From Epiperipatus broadwayi (taxonomy: Eukaryota > Onychophora > Udeonychophora > Euonychophora > Peripatidae): DNA of 64,000 nucleotides. The position numbers and the translations under genes were made by a program. Positions 38,301 to 51,700 of this stretch are shown in pieces. Position 1 is the first letter of the stretch, and the number at the start of each line of letters is the position of its first letter. The notes under the pieces are model-generated. The model ran no database searches, was not told the DNA's origin, and saw only the letters and a program-made list of their open reading frames with translations. The stretch spans positions 8,725,852-8,789,851 of the forward strand of contig JAQFVV010006220.1 of the NCBI GenBank assembly GCA_028023455.1, written 5' to 3'.

Positions 38301-39578
38301 TGTTAAATGTCACTAATCATGTAAGGAGCTTAAAGAAGATAGAAGAAAGGAACCACTTGAAAGGGGATTTTTAGTAACAGATGAATATATTTTGAAAATT
38401 ATAAATAAAGTTTTAGTTTTTCTAAAAATATTTAACAATACATCAAAATGACGGAAATAGTCCAACATATAACTATAAATGTAATATAAATCTTCAGGTA
38501 AACATCTACATTTAAATTGTGTTCGACAACTTCTAACTAATGGAACTGATTTTAAAACAATTGTAGTCAGTAAAAATATCATGTTAAATTTTAATTTAAA
38601 ATTTGTCTTTGATCAATGCTGTAACTTATGCATGACCAATAGGGATTGACTCATTTAAATGCACATCTTACATAAATATTAAGTTGAATTTTCAATTGCA
38701 TAATACATTTTCAGAACCCTTCTAAAAGTGCCATTATTAATTTTTTATAGGTAATATTGACTGATAAGGCATTTTATTATAGAAAATCAAAATATTATCA
38801 AAATAAAAGTATTCAGTTTAATGACTTATATGATGAGAACACTTATCTATTTAATATCAATAATTATGCGCTTATAACGCTTGTTAAAGAAGTTATATAT
38901 ATTATTAAATTTATTTAAAGCTTAACGCTTTCAAAGCTCTATGGCTTCATAATAATCACTTATTTACCTGATAAGAATATTCAAATATCTAATCGAATGG
39001 TGATTTAATTCAAGAAAATACCAACAACAATACCACATGACTATTTCATATACTTTTGCTTCAAGAAAAGTAATAGAACTTTTGGCTCCAGCTGTTAATT
39101 TTGTCTCTATGACTGTTTTATTACCAAAGTTTATTATTTCACAATGCTAGACCAATTATCTGGACTTGAACAGTTTACTCAAACTAATTCCCATGAAGAA
39201 ATGACTCATCAATAAGATAATAGCTACCACCATTACCATTTCTTTACATAACAATTGTCTTTTTTGCCAGAATCATTAATTTTAAAATATGTTCTGGATA
39301 CCAAGATTATATAAATTATAAGTCAGAAAAAATCAATCAATTCCAATTCTTCATTTTTAAATTAAATTTCTTCTTTGTTTTTTCTGAAAGACAATATTAT
39401 GATGAAGTGATGAAACTTGATTATTGACAGTGATGGTTTGCCATTGCTTGACACCTGACATGAATTTATTTTTATACAATATTCTGCAGAAGGGTCATCA
39501 CTTCTAACCGTAAAATGTTTTGCCTAATAAAAATAATTATTCTGCAACTCTATAATTTTTTTTTCCTTTTTGTATTGT
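35315..39578. other. nompC intron, mostly nothing recognised
   Basis: A+T-rich. It contains a pure C run (12-13 bases) at about 36378-36390 and short chance frames (36821-37030 plus, 38313-38582 minus) without recognisable domains. Confidence 0.5.
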
Positions 39579-39800
39579 AATTCAATACCAAGTGTAGTTT
39601 GCTACAATGGAAAAATTAACAATATTAAAAATTAACTACAGTTTAGCATTGCTTTTGACTGGGTAGTTTGTGTTTATAAGTCAAATAATTTTATCTAATG
39701 CTGTGAATATGATCTGCCTGGTTGAAAGCAATGCTAAACTGCAGTAATTTTTAATATAGTTAATCTTTTCTTTGTAGCAAACTATGCTCAGTATTGAATT
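39579..39800. repeat. MITE-like palindrome, 222 bp
   Basis: It starts AATTCAATACCAAGTGTAG and ends with the reverse complement CTATGCTCAGTATTGAATT. The arms of about 85-90 bp also share GTTTGCTACAA, TATTAAAAATTA and CAGTTTAGCATTGCTTT. The centre is about 45 bases. No coding sequence is seen. The AT-only flanks make a TA or TTAA target duplication impossible to judge by eye. Confidence 0.8.
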
Positions 39801-40095
39801 AAAAAAAATTTTTTTGATACAGTTTTGTTGCAAATAAATAAATACCTTTTGTTACAATGCTTGCTGCTTAATAAATATTTTTTGTCAATTCCAATAATAT
39901 TTTTCACAGATAGAAGAAAACCTCTTTTTATACTAGTCTAGAATCATTTACGGTAAACTTAAGTAATATAGACTTTGAGGTTACATATTTAAAATAGAAT
40001 ATTAAAAAAATCACTTTATATTGGGATCTGATGTTTGATTTGAACTGTTTATATAATAAATTATTTTATATATTCATATACATTTATATATCTTT

Positions 40096-40140
40096 TAGCT
40101 CTGAAGAAGATTACTGGTTAGTAAAACAGTCAGATTGATT
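40096..40140 (+). other. possible degenerate hammerhead-like motif
   Basis: CTGAAGA at 40101-40107 fits the CUGANGA core. A small hairpin TTACT-GGTT-AGTAA follows, then AAAC and AGTC. Penelope-like elements often carry hammerhead ribozymes with such cores, but the conserved G of GAAA is missing here. A sister sequence with CTGAAGAAGAATACT is at 57044. Treat as a lead only. Confidence 0.25.
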
Positions 40141-41284
40141 GATTATAAAGTAAAATAAGTACTATTGTAGGGATTTAAAGAAAGCGGATTTATTTAATTA
40201 TTTTATAATATAATACTATAATGTTCCACTTCCAAACTGGTTTTTGTCTTTTGTCTGAAATTAACAAAAAAAAATCCTTATGTCAACTATAGAAATCTTT
40301 TACACTTTGTCTAGGAATATTAATACCAATAACAATATTACATGACTTTCTTATATGCTTCCAAGAGCAGTTATTTTTATTCTACTCTAGGGTATTTATT
40401 GTAATGAGTAATCAATGGACACCATCCCACTTCCACTCTAGTTTCTGGTTTTTGCATTTTTTTGACCTACTACCAGATTTATAAATTTATAAAATCAAAG
40501 AAGCTTGGGTTCAAAACTTAAAAAGATTTTTTTAAAATTTCAGACTATTAGTTTAACTAACTAGTATAAGGAGTAAAATGTGAGTGCTAAATTCAGAAAT
40601 ATATTAGTTTCAGTTTAAAACCTAATTTTTATTGATGAAAGTAAAAGACAGAAATAAGTTTGAGAATAAAGATGTAACATCACTATACTAACTTCTTTTT
40701 GTTAATTATCCATGTTTATAATATAGGATCTAAAGTAGAGTTAAGAGAACTGATCAATAGATTTCTATCAAGATTATAAGAAAAGCAAAATTAATATGAG
40801 TGAAACATTTTTCTACTTCAGGGAAGTCATTAGTTGTAACAAAATTTTAAATCAACATTAAAAAAGATGTCTCCTTTTGAAGGAATGCAGATTTAGGTTG
40901 CTTTTAATATTTGAATATGATTTTCAGATATTTTTTTACTTCTGGTAACTTGTAAATGTAATTTTAAAATATCTACATGCAAAAACATTTCCAATTTTGT
41001 AGAAATGCAATATCAATTTCCCTATTTATGCATTATATAAAAATGAAAACATTATTGTTGAAATGTTGAAAGTAGTCATTCAAAGCATTATAACCTTTCT
41101 AAAAAGTAATCTTTCAGTAAATAATAAACATTAACACTCATCAGAAATTTAATGTTCAAATTTTTAATATTAAACTATAATAGAAAGTAATAGCTTGAGT
41201 GGAAAGCTCATTTATGATATATTATAAAAAACCCATTAAAAAAAACTCTTTTAAAGGTTATCTTTCATTTGTGAAATTTTTTGT

Positions 41285-41408
41285 GATGTAATAGTTAGAT
41301 TATATGCTTTTATAGCTATGACTCTGGAATTTGAATCCCAACCAAGTAAACCTTGAAATTTTTTAAATCCTGAAGAGCCTTAGATTTTGCTCTTAAATAT
41401 ATGACTCA
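41285..41408 (+). repeat. tRNA-like SINE, second type
   Basis: GTAATAGTTAGATTATATGC is the box-A-like part and TGGAATTTGAATCCCAACC the box-B-like part, followed by AAACCTTGAAATTTTTTAAA. The copy at 53.85-53.96 kb shares the TGAAATTTGAATCTAGACC and AAACCATTGACATTTTTC segments. Confidence 0.55.
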
Positions 41409-42011
41409 TAGCCAATCTAGATAACAATTCAGAAATGGTCAGTAAATGAGTATTAAGTTATTTTTAGTTCAAGCTTAAATATATCATAGTAATATGGATT
41501 GGTTAAATAAGCTTTGATGCATTGATGTAGAAATAGGAAATTACAATCTTAGCTATTTTCACACATGATGGAAAAATGTCATATTCTCACAGATTCTGAG
41601 TCTGATGTTATCTTTATCATTACTATTAATTTTTAAATTAGTAAGGTAAATATGATTATTTCTCAACTAAAAAATAACCATCTCTGTAATTTTAAAACTA
41701 TGATTAATATCAAAGTCAAATAACTTTTTTAAGCTTAGAGCTCAAGTCCTCCAAAAATAAGCAATTAAGGACAAACTATTGCTCACAAGGCTGGATAATT
41801 GTGTGGTGAAATTTCAGGACTTTTATTCTTTGTTTTACTTTCACTTTCTGATCAATAATTAAATGGCTAGCTGATTTAATTATAGGCTCGATAATAAATT
41901 TTTTTATTTTCAAATTAGATTGAAGGGTTTTTTTTTCTATTTTTGTCATATATTGAAATATTTTAAATAATATTATTTATAAATTACTTGTAACAGTATA
42001 ATGAAATGGGA

Positions 42012-42090
42012 TTTGAATTAAGTAAAATTTGGAAATTTGAAATGTAGATTTTTGAATTAAGTAAAATTTGGAAATTTGAAATGTAGATTT
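42012..42090. repeat. two-copy tandem repeat, 39-bp unit
   Basis: TTTGAATTAAGTAAAATTTG through ATGTAGATT occurs twice without visible change, starting at 42012 and 42051. Confidence 0.9.
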
Positions 42091-42518
42091 ATATATATAC
42101 ATATTGCAATTAGCATTTTTTTAAAAAAATCTGATTATTATAAAATAGAGAAGAAAAAGATTATTAGATAACAAAATCCAAAAAGTAATACCACAAAAAT
42201 CAAAGCTGAACAAAATGGAGCAATAAAATATGTCTTAAAGGGAATAGTATAAAGATAATTAAAAAAAGAACTTTAGTATAAGTAATTAATTTTATACTTA
42301 GAGGAAATTAATGAAGGGAGATTATTTGAAAAAGAGTGACTATTACAGTAACAATAAAAAAAGATGACCAACTCAGCAATAGGCAATATAGAGGGGATTT
42401 AAAAACATTAACAAAATGGGGATCCAAAAATCCATTATGTAAACTTGAATACTTAGTTTAATATTATATTGATGTATTATTTTTATAAACAACAATTAAT
42501 AAATAAATAAAATTTTAC
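42091..42518. other. nompC intron end, nothing recognised
   Basis: A+T-rich; ends at the donor of the 42519-42618 exon in gene orientation. Confidence 0.5.
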
Positions 42519-42618
42519 CTTAGTTCTAGCATCAACAGATGCTCCTTTTTTGTAATAATGATTTTACAACAGCTGTGTGACCACGTTTTGCAGCGGCATG
42601 AAGACAAACAGCACCACT
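42519..42618 (-). pseudogene. nompC: nompC ankyrin exon 2 of 4, with a 1-nt frame break
   Basis: On the minus strand a T-rich tract plus AAAG precedes the exon and GTAAAATTTT follows it. The exon reads SGAVCLHAAAKRGHTAVVK, then SLLQK, as a good ankyrin repeat. It then meets a run of six A (plus-strand T at about 42546-42551), after which the frame slips and a stop appears. With one A fewer the rest would read GASVDARTK and join in phase 0 to DNYTALHIAV of the next exon. The exon is thus 100 nt where 99 is expected. Since the remaining sequence, both splice sites and the neighbouring exons are intact, a homopolymer consensus error is the simplest explanation. A genuine lesion or polymorphism remains possible. 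No choice of splice site repairs it, because the slip is inside the exon. I label it pseudogene only to mark the break. Confidence 0.8.
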
Positions 42619-44436
42619 CTTTAAAAAAAATAACACGTGCTTAAAAATATCAAATTAAATAGTAATAATATCAAAAATTAACAGGTATTTAAATAATAAA
42701 TTATTAAATTAATAAGCAAACAAAACTAATAATGTTATTGCTACTTTATCAAAAAAAGTGTAAAAGACTAATTATTTGTTGATATATGTTATCTTTCAAA
42801 CATTATCTACATTTATTATTATAAGAGAAAACATTAAATTAATAATGATTCTTGATGTTCTTGTAAATAACATTTCCCCTGAAAAACCTATCAGCAGTTG
42901 AAATTTTTAAGTTATTCAAAAATGCATTCGTCATTGTGATATGAAATTCATCTATTTCATTGTTCACTATTAATTTTTCCAAGCAGCAGAAAACGTTTCT
43001 AGCAAGTTAAATTAATTTATGACATGCTTAAAATAGAACAATTTTAATCCAGATAAGAAGTCATACTTATATCAGAAGTGTATTTATAAGATCACTTTTA
43101 ATGAATGGAAACCTGATTAGAGACATATTTTAGTGGGCACAATGAAACAGTAAATGACCAGGTTATTTAGAAACTCCCAGACAAATATACCTTTGTAGTA
43201 AGAAATAATACACATTGAAAATTAAATCAAATTTTTATAATTATAATGGGATACATAATGCTAATTATTATAGAATTATAATATGTCCTTAGTTATGATG
43301 CTATTAATTATGGTTTATAGCTTCAGTTTATATATTGTAATTAAAAATGTATTATTTAGTGAAATACATGTGAAATACAACTTAAATTTTAAATAAAAAT
43401 CAAATTTATAATTCAGAACATTCCATATTTACTATTTGCAAAATGTATAACATATATACAATTTAAAAATCACATTTTATCTATTTATGTCCATAACAAA
43501 GTTGATTTTAATTTTTAGAAATACCAAAAAATAGGTGAAGGTTCAAGATTTTATATATCTTAAGAAAATTTTAAATCATCACTTAATGAAAAAAATTTTG
43601 ACATTATATTTCAAGATCTGGAACATTCCATGACATTATCTCTTATGCTGCATCCATAAAAAAGCTTTTAATTGTGATTCATACATCTTGACAAAATTTG
43701 ACACAATTTCAGGCTCATCATCTTTTTTTTATTATTAAATAAAATAAATATTTCTGTATAAGCAAACAAAAAATTATCAAGAATAAATACTAAATTGAGG
43801 TAAGTGATGAAAATAAAGCACACATAAGTAAATATAAAGCCATTTTTAAAAAAAAAATGAATGGAGAATAAGGATTATTATAAGTTATTTCATATAAAAA
43901 AATTATCCTTGTGGAAAATGAAGTATCAGGACTGATTAGTTCAATAAATTTTTTTACTTAAATAATAATATTTATATGAAAGTGATTCCATAACCAAAAA
44001 AGAGAAAATGACATGTGCACCAAAACATGAAAATGAAGATAATAGGACAATATTTTAATGTATATTATTAGAAAATTATATTTCATTTAATACTAAAAAT
44101 CTTCAAAAATTGCTACTTATCTATATTGATAGTTGAATATGACAAGAGGATAAACAACATATTATAAAGCACAAAAATTTTGCAAGTAATGGCTTAAGTC
44201 TAGATATTATATAGACCCAAGGAAAGACTTTGAATAACATGAAGAACAACTATGACTAAAGAATTCAGAAATTTGAAAAGGTATACATTATAAAATGAAA
44301 AGATGGTAAAGTATCTAGTTTGTATAAAAATACTTTGTTTTAGCTTTATTGCTCAACAGGCTGATTTTATAATAAACATTTTAAAGAATAAAATGTTATT
44401 TTCTATGGGCATCTTAGAAATAAAAACTATTGAATA
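42619..44436. other. nompC intron, nothing recognised
   Basis: A+T-rich with no open frame above background and no repeat identified. Confidence 0.5.
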
Positions 44437-44556
44437 GTTTATTGCTCAGGAATTCATATGAAGTTCAAGCACTGAAAAAAACCCATTGAACTGCAACTCA
44501 TGGATTTGAACTCAATATTCTGCCAGTCTACTATCACACTTAACTATGCAGAGATG
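44437..44556 (-). repeat. tRNA-derived SINE copy (minus strand)
   Basis: The reverse complement has AGTTAAGTGTGATAGTAGAC (box A), TTGAGTTCAAATCCATGAG (box B) and the tail AGTGCTTGAACTTCATATG followed by GAGCAATAAAC. Confidence 0.6.
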
Positions 44557-44562
44557 AAATAA

Positions 44563-44692
44563 TGAATAGTTTATTGTTTAGGAATTCATTTAAAAATTCA
44601 TGAAAATTTTAAGTGGAAGTAATAGAATTGATCTGTGATACATGGATCATGGACTCTAAGCCATGCAGAACATTTTATGATGAACTGTGACA
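44563..44692 (-). repeat. second tRNA-derived SINE copy, same orientation
   Basis: The reverse complement has ATGGCTTAGAGTCCATGATC, a box-B-like ACAGATCAATTCTATTAC and the tail AAATGAATTCCTAAACAATA. It sits head to tail with the copy just to its left. Confidence 0.5.
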
Positions 44693-46465
44693 TATTTATT
44701 TTCAGTATCAAGTAATTTGGTAATTTATGATAAACTTGGTTGTTTTTTTTTCTTTACAATATCCAGTTCTTAAAGATTCTTAGATCCTAAAAATTTACTT
44801 TTTAAAATAATACTTAAATTATGCTTATTCAATTTTTTTAAAAAAAATGTAAATACAAAGACATTAATAGTAAACCAGTAATATGAATTAAAAGATGCTT
44901 TTAAATAATTGCACCACATAGTAATTATTATTTCATTTAGAATTGTTAATTAAATTATTAGTAAACTTTAATTGATTTGGTAAACTTTTATGTTACAATC
45001 TTTATTTGAAATATATTGATATATGAATGCAAGACTCACTCAGTCTTTGAGAAAGATCAAAATAATAAGATTAAAAAGTATGGCAATATAATTTTAAAGA
45101 ATATTAATAACAATGAGTAAAATGGAAAAAAGACTAATGATTAAAAATTTGTATGGAAAGAGAATTATTAGTTATGATAAAATAACAGAAAATAAAATTA
45201 CCAGATCAGATTTTATAATATGATGTTTTCTACCAAATTTTATGGTGAATAAACCTTTTAAAAAGATTAAAGAATAGGCCAAGGAGACATTAGCTCAAAA
45301 ATGAGATCTGTGAATCTAAATATTCATATGCAAATATGAAAATAATGAATGAGAAAAGAATGATGATGTTGCAGCAACAAGGTTTTATCTTTAAAAACTG
45401 ATGATAATTAAGTTCATATGTAGCATTTCTTCAGCATAACTTTCTTTATTTACAATATACAGACTCTCAATTGATATTCACTAGTAATAATGATTGTGTT
45501 CTTCTATATTTTTATTAATTGCCCTGGGCAGTTTTACATGGTGGTAGAATGACATACTCAAGATTTAAACATATCTGAATCCAAGCACAACTCTGTCTCT
45601 TTAGGTGTTTGAACATCACATGATCTACAAACAATGATTCATTCAATTACTAATAATTATCTCCTTTCTGTTTTACCTTCAACTTTCCAAAGTACTATAT
45701 TCTTTTGTTATAAATTAAATACTTTCATTTATTTAAAATAAGCTAATTCATCTATAATTGTGTCATAGTGATAAATTGCAATTTATTTTTAGTAAAAAAG
45801 TCAATCTTAGAGAAGTCTAAATAAATATTGCTTTATTGAAATACATTAACTTTATGTTGATAGTATGATTTCTGAAACTATTATGAACAATTAATACTAC
45901 TACACATGGTGAAAACTATATTCTCATTCTAAAATAAGTAATGTTTTTAATAATGCAACTAAGACTGGAAATTATTTAAAAAATAGTTGTTCAAATTTTT
46001 CATTTGCAAAGATATGAAGATTTGATGAATCTATATAAAGATGAATTTAACATAGAGACATGTAGATTAGAAGGTGAATGAAATCATATATTGAAAATGC
46101 CCTCAACCATTGTTACTTTCTTTTGCATCTTATATGAATCATTTATTTTATGTCAAAGAGCTTAATTCAAACTAACAACTCAAATTTGCTAACTGTTCTT
46201 ATTCTAATGATATTATTTGCTTTGCACATTAACTTTTAGATTTCAAAAAAGTTATATAAGTTTTTAAATTGCAACTTAAGATATAAGTTCGATATACTTT
46301 TTATATTTGAAATTTTGTAAACTACTAAAATACCATATTAAAATAGAATAGAAAAATTAAAAAAATGCATTGAACTAAAAAAAAATCTATAAAAATTTAA
46401 GAATATTGACAAGAATGTTATTATATATATTTAAGCATTATGTACATTCATATACATGAGTTGTG
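44693..46465. other. nompC intron, nothing firmly recognised
   Basis: A+T-rich; a less A+T-rich patch at about 45520-45620 (GCCCTGGGCAGTTTTACATG) could be a SINE remnant. Confidence 0.45.
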
Positions 46466-46570
46466 TATGTAAGGTGTCACAGTATAGTGGTTTATGCAGT
46501 AACTAGCATGACCAAAATAGGACCACATCAGAAGCTGTAAGATTTATTTAGGAATGTAATAAATCTTCAG
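46466..46570 (+). repeat. tRNA-like SINE remnant
   Basis: GTCACAGTATAGTGGTTTAT resembles box A and ATAGGACCACATCAGAAG a decayed box B, with a short AT tail. Confidence 0.45.
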
Positions 46571-47062
46571 ATAATTATAAGTCAAAACAGTAAAGAATAA
46601 AAAGATCTGGGATTGACAAACACAGCCATAGAATTTGCTGAAAGTGACATAAAACAATAAAAAATGCTTAATATATGTTTAATTCAACAGATAAGGATGA
46701 AGAAAAAATACAACTAAAACAAAAATATTGCAATTAAAAAAACAAAAGATATTACAGAAAATATTTTTGCAAAATTTGGAGAGATTATTAAATCCTAAAA
46801 ATACAAAACAAAGAATTTTAAACGATGAAATTAATATACAGTGGGTGGAATGCAGGTAAAAGTGTACAAGAACCAAAGCTTCAACTACTGAAAAAAAGAC
46901 CTTATTTATAAATCATTAGTGCTTGTGAATGAAGTACAATAATAAAAACAAAAAATGAAAAGTAACACCAACCAAAACAAATCTTCAATAAAGTTATTAA
47001 AGAAATTGGAGAAGTTATATAGATCATTAAAGACTTTGTGTCAAAAAATTTAGATCAGACTG

Positions 47063-47501
<439 letters not shown>

Positions 47502-47639
47502 CTAATAATTTACAGATGTTGGTAAGTTCAAACACCAAAAATGTCAGAGTAAATTGAGTTCCATGAAACATGAGCTTTAAAATTTGCTGTTCTACTACTA
47601 CTGCAGAAAACAATGCAGGTCAAAGCTGAACCGGTCTAA

Positions 47640-48735
47640 AAACATAAAACGATTAATTTATATTTTAGTTTGGAGCTTAAAAATTACAATTAAACTAGCT
47701 GGTTTGAGATTGTAAGGTTAACATTAGATGAATGACAGAAGTAACAAACAAATATCAGAAAAAAAGTGTACTGGTGTTTTAAGCCTTAAAAGAAATTCAG
47801 AATTCTGCCAATAAAAGAAGTCTAACTATTCTTAAGCTAATTTCTCATGCATATAAATCAAAATAAAAGCAGAAGTTAGTAATACAATAAGATTTTATTT
47901 TGGAAAAAGGCATCTCTTATTGTTGAAGTCTCCAACTTCTTTTTAAACTATACGGTCAATATATTTTTTGCCATGTATAGATGAAAGCAATAGAAGCTTT
48001 TATTTCAGTAGAAGAGTGAATAAATTAGCTAGATGTAATATGCAGATGATTTTATTTTAGTAGTTGAAAATAAAAAAGATTTTTAAAAACTCAAATACAA
48101 TTTTTCTACTTTTCTCTTTCAAATATTTCCATAAGAACCCCACCCCCCACTAATAAAATAAAATAAACAAGGATTATTTCCACCCGAAATATAATATGAT
48201 TTAAAGCAAATAATAAAGAGATAAAGAATTGATTAATGACTTTGTCTTACTATGATTTAACATATTCAGAAAGAATGGAAGATGTTTCAAAACATTTCAG
48301 TAGTGAATTGTAATGAAAAAGGCTGTTATCTATCACATTATAAAAGTAGTTTTCCAGTGCTAAATATATGCTTGTAAAACTTGGACTTTACACACAGGAA
48401 AAAAATTAGTGCATTTGGACTACAATCCAGGATAAAATTACTTCAAAGTATCTGGATCACGAAAATAGCAAATTAGTCATAAAAAAAAATTAACCTAAAA
48501 TTTATTGAAAGCCTGAATACTATGACCAAAATTGTTTTATATTCAATAGGAAAAAATTTAATTCATAATTTGAAAAAAAATAAATTAGAATGCTTATGTA
48601 TTATAGATGATTAGAATAGCAAGAGTAACAGAGATGTACCATCAAGGACTTAGCTATGTCATAAAGAAGACCAAGAAATTAAAAACCTTTGTATAAGAAT
48701 TACCAGAAATTATTCTCATCTTGATTAAATTTAAT
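47640..48735 (+). mobile_element. RTE/BovB-like non-LTR retrotransposon remnant
   Basis: Frame-shifted pieces of a reverse transcriptase in the right order. KPKRNSEFCQ and a NYS..ANFSC region with IKAEVSN.IRFYFGKR (47.77-47.91 kb) resemble the NYRTISLxSHASK...QAGFRKGR region. MQMILF..LKIKKIFK (48.04-48.09 kb) stands for the ADD-box region. FTHRKKISAFGLQSRIKLLQ with WITKIAN (48.39-48.47 kb) resembles the C-terminal segment that usually reads ERRI.AFE.RC.RKLL...W.D..TN. A different family from the two copies at 5.5 and 18.2 kb. The 46.68-47.03 kb sequence may belong to the same element but could not be matched. Inactive. Confidence 0.55.
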
Positions 48736-51700
48736 AATAATAATAATTTTCTATGCAAAATCGGGAACTTTTCAGTTAACTAGCAATTAACAAATTGGTC
48801 ATAGTTTGTCACTTGAGTAAATCATAAGAGAAAAAAAGTTATTAATATATGTTGCAAAAATTTTATAACTGTGAGGGGGGATTATGCATCTAAACATGCA
48901 TACACACAGATACATATATTAATTATACTATAACTTCTAGTCTCAAAAGTATACTTAAGACATTGCACATGAAAAAAAAAGAGAAATGTAATGAGATTAA
49001 GTATTTTATGTGGTTATATTTAATAATAATTTAAATATTAATTTTTATAATTAAAATTTAAAACAAATGTCTGGACTAAAAATGATATGATAATTTCTAG
49101 CCTAATAAATGATTAGTAATAAGCATTAAAGTTTTATCTAAAAATGTTGTTCTCAGCATAAACATTGATAATCATCATTTTTGACTGGATTTAAAGGAGA
49201 AAAATAAAAAATATTAGGCCAATTATCATCAAACCAATATCAATAATGAGATATAATATTATAAAAGAGCAATCATTGATAATTCTGTTGCTTGCATTAC
49301 ATAAATACTAAAATGACTATAAACTAAGATATATCAAAAAGTCTGGGATTATTATTTTGGTTCCCATCAACAAACTAGTAATCATGATCATGAAATATGT
49401 AAATAAAGTATGTAAATTTTAAAGATAATCATTAGCATTATTTAAATATTTTTAAAGAGAATTACAGAGATGTTCACACACAAACTTAAAATTCTATTAT
49501 GTGTGAACTAACTTCCTGAATCATATAAAATTCTACACTTACATGATCAATAATAAAGACACACAGAATATTTTATTTAGTGTTTAAAATAATAGTTAAT
49601 AAATTTAACAATGAATTAATAATAAAAAAATAAAATTAAAGGTGTAATACTTTCCAATAACACAAATTATATTTGATTTTAGCATAGTTATTAATTATTA
49701 TACTATATTGAAAATAAACCAATGCATATGACACTTTATGTGTACATTTATATACAAATCTGGCAAAACAAATTTTCCAGTTATTAATTATTAGTTTTAT
49801 TAAATTTACAAGCCAATATTATTCTGTTTTAACAATATACAAATAGTAATTGGATTATGCATAAATGAGCACACACAAATTTGTCAATTATTAATAACTA
49901 ATTTATTTAAAATTTTGTAAAGTTGCATTATTCTGATATGAATATTCATATAAAAATATCAATTTCAATTTTTAATATTAACTGCTTTTAAAACTATTTT
50001 TAATATCTTATAAACATGTTGTCTCGATTTAAAATCTGAATTTAACATATTAAAAATAACTTTGACAAACTTTATTACATTTTCTAACTTTTTAAACCAA
50101 CAAGCCAATTTTTTTTTGAAAAATTCAAACAAAATTTATGATTCCTTATCTAATAATGTTTCTTTGGTAAGATTTTAAAAGTATTATTAATTTATCTCTG
50201 GTGAAATTTAAATACTTTTCAACTAAATTATTTACCTTTATTCTTTAGCACTAGAATTTATATGACTACTACATATATATATATATATATTTGTTTTAGT
50301 GTTTTTTTATCATCAACATTATATTTTTTTTAGCAATAGGTTTCCTATATCTATTTAAGCAACAAAAGTTTCTATGAAGTATATACTTCTGTACACACAA
50401 ACAATTCATTAATATATATATATATATATTGGAATATCTCATGATTAGATCTTCTTTGTCTATTCATATATTCAAGTCAATTTCACATATAGATTGTCAG
50501 CATGATATGTTCTGATTAACAGACAGACAAGATAAATGCTGAAAATCTTCAATTTAGATTCAGTTTTTATAACTTCTGAACTTTAGGTATAGCAAATGGT
50601 ATCTTATACATATATATATTGAGCTTTTAGATATCATAAAGTATTTCTGAGAAAATTCACACTCAACAGGCATTAAAAAATGATCTTCTTGAAGTTGTAC
50701 TTTTCTTCAATTAAACTCACTCCAGCATTCATATTAATGCTAGAGAATATACAAAAATATATAAGCAAAACATTAAAATAAGTATTTTTTCACCTTAATT
50801 AATAAAAATAAGGTTATAACTATATTGTGAATGCTTGTTTGGCTTGTTTTTTTATCTTATATATAAAAACTACATAGATTCAAAAATAGCTTCTTAATTA
50901 AAAAAAACTTTTTAATCCTTTAAGAAAAACATATTGAAATTAATTTTAAAATTTTATATATATGAACATTAAAGAAAATGCCTTTTTTATGCAAAAATAA
51001 TTTTCTCTCTTTGCTAGATTAAAAATTTACATTTTAGTCAAAATCAAAAATAAATCAAATAAAACATTTGTATAAATTAGAGACCTTTTTATATTATATT
51101 TTAAATAGTTTATAATGTTTTACAATATCAAGAAATATTTTTACTTAAATAATTAATTTTTAAATTATTCTAAACTTTATTTAAATATTTATATAAATAA
51201 CTTTATTTATGTTCATTTTTTTCCTATCAGTTTTAAATATACATGTACACACATAATATTAAGATTACATATTTAGTGAAATATATGACATAAGACATTG
51301 TATATATTAATATATATATAAGTTATATTCCAATAACTAGATTCAATGTTATGTAAATCAATAGTATCTAACTTTATTATATATATATATTACTACAATT
51401 TGATTTAAAACAGCTAAACTTCCTGCACTTACATCTTTAACACTATCCATTATAGACAAATATATTAATGATTATTATTAATCATTAATTTAGTTAGAGA
51501 TTATCATATTATTTCTAGCCCAGATATAAACTTTAAACTTAGCTAAATATTAATATATCTTTATTATTACTATCCATAATCATATGGTTTTATCAATTTT
51601 TTCATATACTTATGTGAAAGTTAGATACCAGTGATAGAGTCATGACATGGATCTAATACAGAGATAGCAAGACCACCTTAATTTTATATTCTACTAATGA

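Larger units (their letters stand above)
39801..42011. other. nompC intron, repeat scraps
   Basis: A piece at 40.32-40.38 kb (ACCAATAACAATATTACATG) resembles 39.02-39.08 kb, showing a shared unidentified repeat. A dispersed-family fragment (CTAGTTTCTGGTTTTTGC) lies at about 40.44 kb. A SINE of a second type is at 41.29-41.41 kb. Confidence 0.45.

Noticed and set aside
50272-50430. TA-rich runs as promoters
   Set aside because: They are simple (TA)n stretches deep inside an intron, with no initiator or associated exon.
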